A DNA stretch of 8,285 nt from an uncultured Caryophanales bacterium (GTDB lineage Bacteria > Bacillota_I > Bacilli_A > RFN20 > CAG-826), in assembly GCA_937895315.1 (NCBI GenBank), contig CALAWM010000121.1, positions 1 to 8,285 on the forward strand, written 5' to 3'. Shown piece after piece: positions 5,980 to 8,285 of the stretch. The position numbers were made by a program, and so were the translations under genes. The notes beneath the pieces are model-generated. The model worked only from the letters and a program-made list of their open reading frames with translations, made no database searches and was not told where the DNA came from. Within the stretch, counting starts at the first letter, position 1. The number at the start of each line of letters is the position of its first letter.

Positions 5980-7632
5980 TTATTCGTAATATTCATCAAA
6001 GTCTTCGTAATCGATATCATCTTCTTCAAAGACTTCTTGATTTTGTTCTTCAAGTTCCCGTAATTCTTCTTCCGTATAAATATCCATTTTTGGACCACTG
6101 ACCGTTGGTTCAACGACTTCTGGTTGTGGTTTAACTTCAGGTTTACGTTTTCTTTCTTCACGTTTGGCTTGCGCTTTTTCTTTGGCTTCTTCTTTTTCTT
6201 TTTCTTTAGCAAGTTCGGCTTCTAAATCGGCAAGTGAAATTGTTGTTTTAACTTGTTGGACAACTGGTTCTGGTGCTTTTGGTGTAATAACCGGTTCAAC
6301 AGTATCTTCCGCAGTTTCAACATAATCATCTTTATAAACAAGGGTGTCTTCGTCACTCATCGCGTTAACTTCGTCTTCTAAAAGTTGTTTTTGTTCAGCG
6401 ACGCGTTGGGCGACTTCTTCACTACGGGCAATTTCTTTTAAGAGTCTTTCTCTAGTCCGTTCTTGTTCGGCTAAACGTTCTTCGTATTCAATATCGGCTT
6501 TGGTTTGGAAGGTTAAGCCTTGTTCCATTGCTTCATGAACGTCAAAGATTGAGATGTTATATCCGGTAAGTTTAGCAGCTAAACGGATATTGGCGCCGCG
6601 ATGACCAAAGGCTTTTCCTTTTTCATCTTCGGCAAAAATAACTTTGGCATTTTTTTCTTCAGTATCGATTTTAATACCAAGCGGTACGGCAGGACGGAAG
6701 GCTTCAAAGATATAAATCGCCGGGTTTTTGGACCACGGAATAATATCAATTTTTTCTTTACGCCCATCAGGACCAAGTTCAGCAGTAATCTTTTGAATAC
6801 GACTGGCATTAGGACCAATACAGCTTCCGACTGGATCAACATTTGGATCAAGACTTTCCACGGCAACTTTGACTCTTTCCCCTTCTTCACGAACGATATC
6901 ATGAATGACGATCGTGCCATCATAAATTTCATGGACTTCTCTTTCCATGAGTCTTTTTACAAAGTTCGGGTGACTACGGCTAATGACGATACTCGCCCCT
7001 TTGGCGCCACTTACCACATCCACGATGTAGAAATTTAATTCTTGACCGTTTCGTAAGATTTCCCCAGGAATCGCTTGTTTACCGCGTTCATCAAAGAAAA
7101 CGTTGGTAATTCCTAAAAGATTGATATAGGTTGTTTTTTCATTTTTTTCAACTGTCCCTTTAACGAGTTCACCAATTTTATCTTTGAAGAGATTAAAGAG
7201 TTGTTCTTTTTCTAATTCAATAAGTTGATGACGGAAGTTTTGCGCGACATTGCTTGATGTTTTGGTTGAAAAGTTTGAAAGAAAACCGCGTTCAACGACG
7301 ACATTATCGCCGACTTCAGCCATAGCGTCGAAGGCATGGGCTTCTTCAAGACTAATTTCTAGGGCATCATCTTCAATGTCTTCATCACGCGCAACGACTA
7401 CTTTTAAGAGTCGTGCTTCAAAGTCGAGCATTTCTTCATTAATGACGACTTCAACATGAACATCATCGCCTCCTCTTTGTCTTGCGTAAACATTACGGAC
7501 GGCTTTTTTAAAGACGTCGATGACGATTTCTTCTTTTAAATTGTGCTTTTCGGCAACTTCTTTAAAAGTTTCCATCATTCCTTCATAACGTTTTTCTTTT
7601 AGTTTTTGTGCTGATTTTGTTATTCTTGCCAT
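5980..7632 (-). CDS. nusA: Transcription termination/antitermination factor NusA with a long acidic C-terminal extension
   Basis: NusA binds RNA polymerase near the RNA exit channel and modulates pausing and termination. The RNAP-binding N-terminal domain covers about 20-140. S1 covers 154-218 (VKGTVEKNEKTTYINLLG...ASIVISRSHP). KH1 spans about 228-300, including DPVGSCIGPNASRIQKITAELG...EKIDIIPW, and KH2 about 303-366, including FGHRGANIRLAAKLTGYNISIFDV. Most Bacillota NusA proteins end near residue 370. This one runs to 550 with a likely coiled coil (380-424), a Pro/Thr linker (437-462), a Lys/Glu-rich repeat-like segment (471-500) and an acidic, Tyr-rich end (535-550). Mycoplasma NusA also has a long C-terminal extension. 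The KH1 loop reads GPNA (273-276) rather than the usual GxxG. ATG 7632 is taken, with AAAAAGGAT 10-11 nt upstream. ATG 7575, behind its own AAGGA, is a possible shorter start that matches the common NusA length better. Confidence 0.95.
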   Translation of the reverse strand: MARITKSAQKLKEKRYEGMMETFKEVAEKHNLKEEIVIDVFKKAVRNVYARQRGGDDVHVEVVINEEMLDFEARLLKVVVARDEDIEDDALEISLEEAHAFDAMAEVGDNVVVERGFLSNFSTKTSSNVAQNFRHQLIELEKEQLFNLFKDKIGELVKGTVEKNEKTTYINLLGITNVFFDERGKQAIPGEILRNGQELNFYIVDVVSGAKGASIVISRSHPNFVKRLMEREVHEIYDGTIVIHDIVREEGERVKVAVESLDPNVDPVGSCIGPNASRIQKITAELGPDGRKEKIDIIPWSKNPAIYIFEAFRPAVPLGIKIDTEEKNAKVIFAEDEKGKAFGHRGANIRLAAKLTGYNISIFDVHEAMEQGLTFQTKADIEYEERLAEQERTRERLLKEIARSEEVAQRVAEQKQLLEDEVNAMSDEDTLVYKDDYVETAEDTVEPVITPKAPEPVVQQVKTTISLADLEAELAKEKEKEEAKEKAQAKREERKRKPEVKPQPEVVEPTVSGPKMDIYTEEELRELEEQNQEVFEEDDIDYEDFDEYYE

Positions 7633-7649
7633 TTTATTAATAATCCTTT

Positions 7650-8108
7650 TTAAAATTTAATTGCTCTTTTTATTAGTTTAATATCACTGAGGGAATAATT
7701 TACTTTTTTAAGTTTTCCCCGTTCGTTGATTGTTAGCATGATTGTATCTTCATTCACGCTACTTAAGGTCCCTTTCATGTGCGGCTGCCCTTTTACGCCG
7801 TCTTTCATTGTTATTTCAATATATGTTTCTACATAATCTTTTAACTCATGAACACTTATTTCTTTTTCGGCCCCGGTGGTCGTTACATCCAGAATAAAGG
7901 CATTTTCTTCGGTGTCTTCATCAAGTATGGTATCGATTGCTTCACTGATTGTGACAATTTCATCAAGACTGACCGTATGATGATACTTATCAACAATGAC
8001 TCGTAAATAACGATCTTTACCTTCGTTAACGAATTTCATACTCATTAAGCGGTATCCTTTTTCCTTTAAGATTTTTTCAACCTCAGGTGTTAGTAAATTT
8101 AAATCCAT
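7650..8108 (-). CDS. rimP: Ribosome maturation factor RimP
   Basis: RimP binds the immature 30S subunit and helps S12 incorporation. The 152-residue protein has the two family domains. The N-terminal alpha/beta domain contains VEKILKEKGYRLMSMKFVNEGKDRYLRVIVDK (10-41), VSLDEIVTISEAIDTILDED (46-65) and ILDVTTTGAEKEI (72-84), the last corresponding to the family's LEVSSPGxxR block in a TTTG form. The C-terminal Sm-like barrel includes GTLSSVNEDTIMLTI and KKVNYSLSDIKLIKRAIKF. The start is placed at ATG 8108 because GGGAGGA lies just upstream and the typical RimP length results. The frame is open to 8201, but those codons cross the promoter and the attenuator hairpin. It is the first gene of the operon, 17 nt before nusA. 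Confidence 0.95.
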   Translation of the reverse strand: MDLNLLTPEVEKILKEKGYRLMSMKFVNEGKDRYLRVIVDKYHHTVSLDEIVTISEAIDTILDEDTEENAFILDVTTTGAEKEISVHELKDYVETYIEITMKDGVKGQPHMKGTLSSVNEDTIMLTINERGKLKKVNYSLSDIKLIKRAIKF

Positions 8109-8110
8109 AG

Positions 8111-8117
8111 TCCTCCC
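8111..8117 (-). promoter_or_regulatory. Shine-Dalgarno site of rimP
   Basis: GGGAGGA on the minus strand, ending two bases before the ATG at 8108, decides the rimP start. The purine core is the strongest such match seen in the operon, but its spacing is short. Confidence 0.8.
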
Positions 8118-8119
8118 AG

Positions 8120-8147
8120 TAAAATAAAGAGTGGGCGTACCCACTCC
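8120..8147 (-). terminator. Attenuator-like hairpin in the rimP leader
   Basis: On the minus strand, GAGTGGG (8146-8140), a TACG loop and CCCACTC (8135-8129) form a 7-bp stem. It is followed at once by TTTATTTTA, an interrupted U-tract. This looks like a weak intrinsic terminator, 20 nt before the rimP ATG and downstream of the predicted promoter. In B. subtilis, NusA is reported to control its own operon by NusA-dependent termination in this leader. The same job here is inference; an mRNA-stabilising hairpin is the alternative. Confidence 0.65.
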
Positions 8148-8189
8148 AGAGAATTTGAAGTTTACTTTGTAAATTATATTTACTGCATT

Positions 8190-8218
8190 ATAATAGTCCA
8201 TTTACTTGGATTATGCAA
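8190..8218 (-). promoter_or_regulatory. Predicted sigma-A type promoter of the rimP-rbfA operon
   Basis: The minus strand carries TTGCAT (8218-8213), a 17-bp spacer, and TATTAT (8195-8190). An overlapping TATAAT at 8192-8187 is an alternative -10 with a 20-bp spacer. The predicted start near 8180 gives a leader of about 70 nt that includes the attenuator-like hairpin. Confidence 0.65.
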
Positions 8219-8285
8219 GTGATTAATACTATTCCTTATCTTTTTAAAAGATATCTATCATTCATTGCGCTTAATTTTGCCAATT
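8219..8285. other. AT-rich upstream flank with an inverted repeat
   Basis: No gene is supported here. The stretch contains TATCTTTT (8237-8244) and AAAAGATA (8246-8253), a perfect 8-bp inverted repeat around one base. No T-run follows it, so it is not a convincing terminator. It could be an operator or chance in AT-rich DNA. Short minus-strand frames open at the edge might be the tail of an upstream gene, but none is recognisable. Confidence 0.35.

Noticed and set aside
4156..7459. Plus-strand open frames at 4156-4551, 4603-4941, 6601-7038 and 7250-7459
   Set aside because: They are antisense to conserved infB and nusA, have low-complexity Ser- or Phe-rich translations typical of antisense frames, and have no family features.
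8109..8201. Upstream rimP start at 8201
   Set aside because: These codons cross the predicted promoter -10 region and the hairpin. ATG 8108 has the GGGAGGA site and gives the usual RimP length.
8237..8253. Terminator of an upstream operon
   Set aside because: The inverted repeat is almost all A/T, has a one-base centre and is not followed by a T-run on either strand.

Overview
The window reads as chromosomal core DNA from a low-GC Gram-positive-type bacterium, either Bacillota or one of the Mollicutes-related groups. The evidence is the gene order rimP-nusA-ylxR-L7Ae-infB-rbfA, the AT-rich intergenic sequences, the short IF-2 of about 607 residues, and a NusA with a long charged C-terminal tail of the kind found in mycoplasmas. 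UGA is used as a stop: the TtcA-like gene ends in three consecutive in-frame TGA codons, the L7Ae gene ends in TGA, and tryptophans in checked genes are TGG. This excludes the mycoplasma genetic code and fits Acholeplasma/Izemoplasma/RF39-like or Bacilli relatives. I cannot name the species.

Right part (minus strand, 8218 down to 3231): a promoter and an attenuator-like leader precede rimP, nusA, ylxR, an L7Ae-like gene, infB and rbfA. This is the conserved transcription/translation operon: 30S maturation (RimP, RbfA), transcription elongation and termination (NusA), RNA binding (YlxR, L7Ae-like) and initiation (IF-2). The genes are tightly packed, and the last three junctions are each an 8-nt overlap. 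The operon ends in a hairpin that can terminate transcription in both directions.

Middle (plus strand, 2010-3229): a two-gene unit lies in opposite orientation where rbfA would normally be followed by truB. It encodes a TtcA-like tRNA-thiolation ATPase and a GNAT acetyltransferase, joined by a TGATG stop/start. It converges on rbfA and diverges from truB across a 39-bp spacer holding an 18-bp perfect palindrome with a -10 box on each strand.

Left part (minus strand, 1997 down to 1): truB, then ribF, then the 5' end of a flavodiiron protein gene that runs off the window. ribF is broken. Its FMN adenylyltransferase and riboflavin kinase halves lie in different frames, and about 20 residues that should contain the ISSTxxR nucleotide-binding motif are missing at the junction. 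The flavodiiron gene follows one base later behind a strong Shine-Dalgarno site, so an FMN maker is coupled to an FMN user.

I see no CRISPR array, mobile element, rRNA or tRNA, and no clearly new multi-gene system. The points most worth a second look are the ribF lesion, the rimP leader attenuator, the shared palindromic promoter, and the NusA peculiarities (C-terminal extension and altered KH1 loop).
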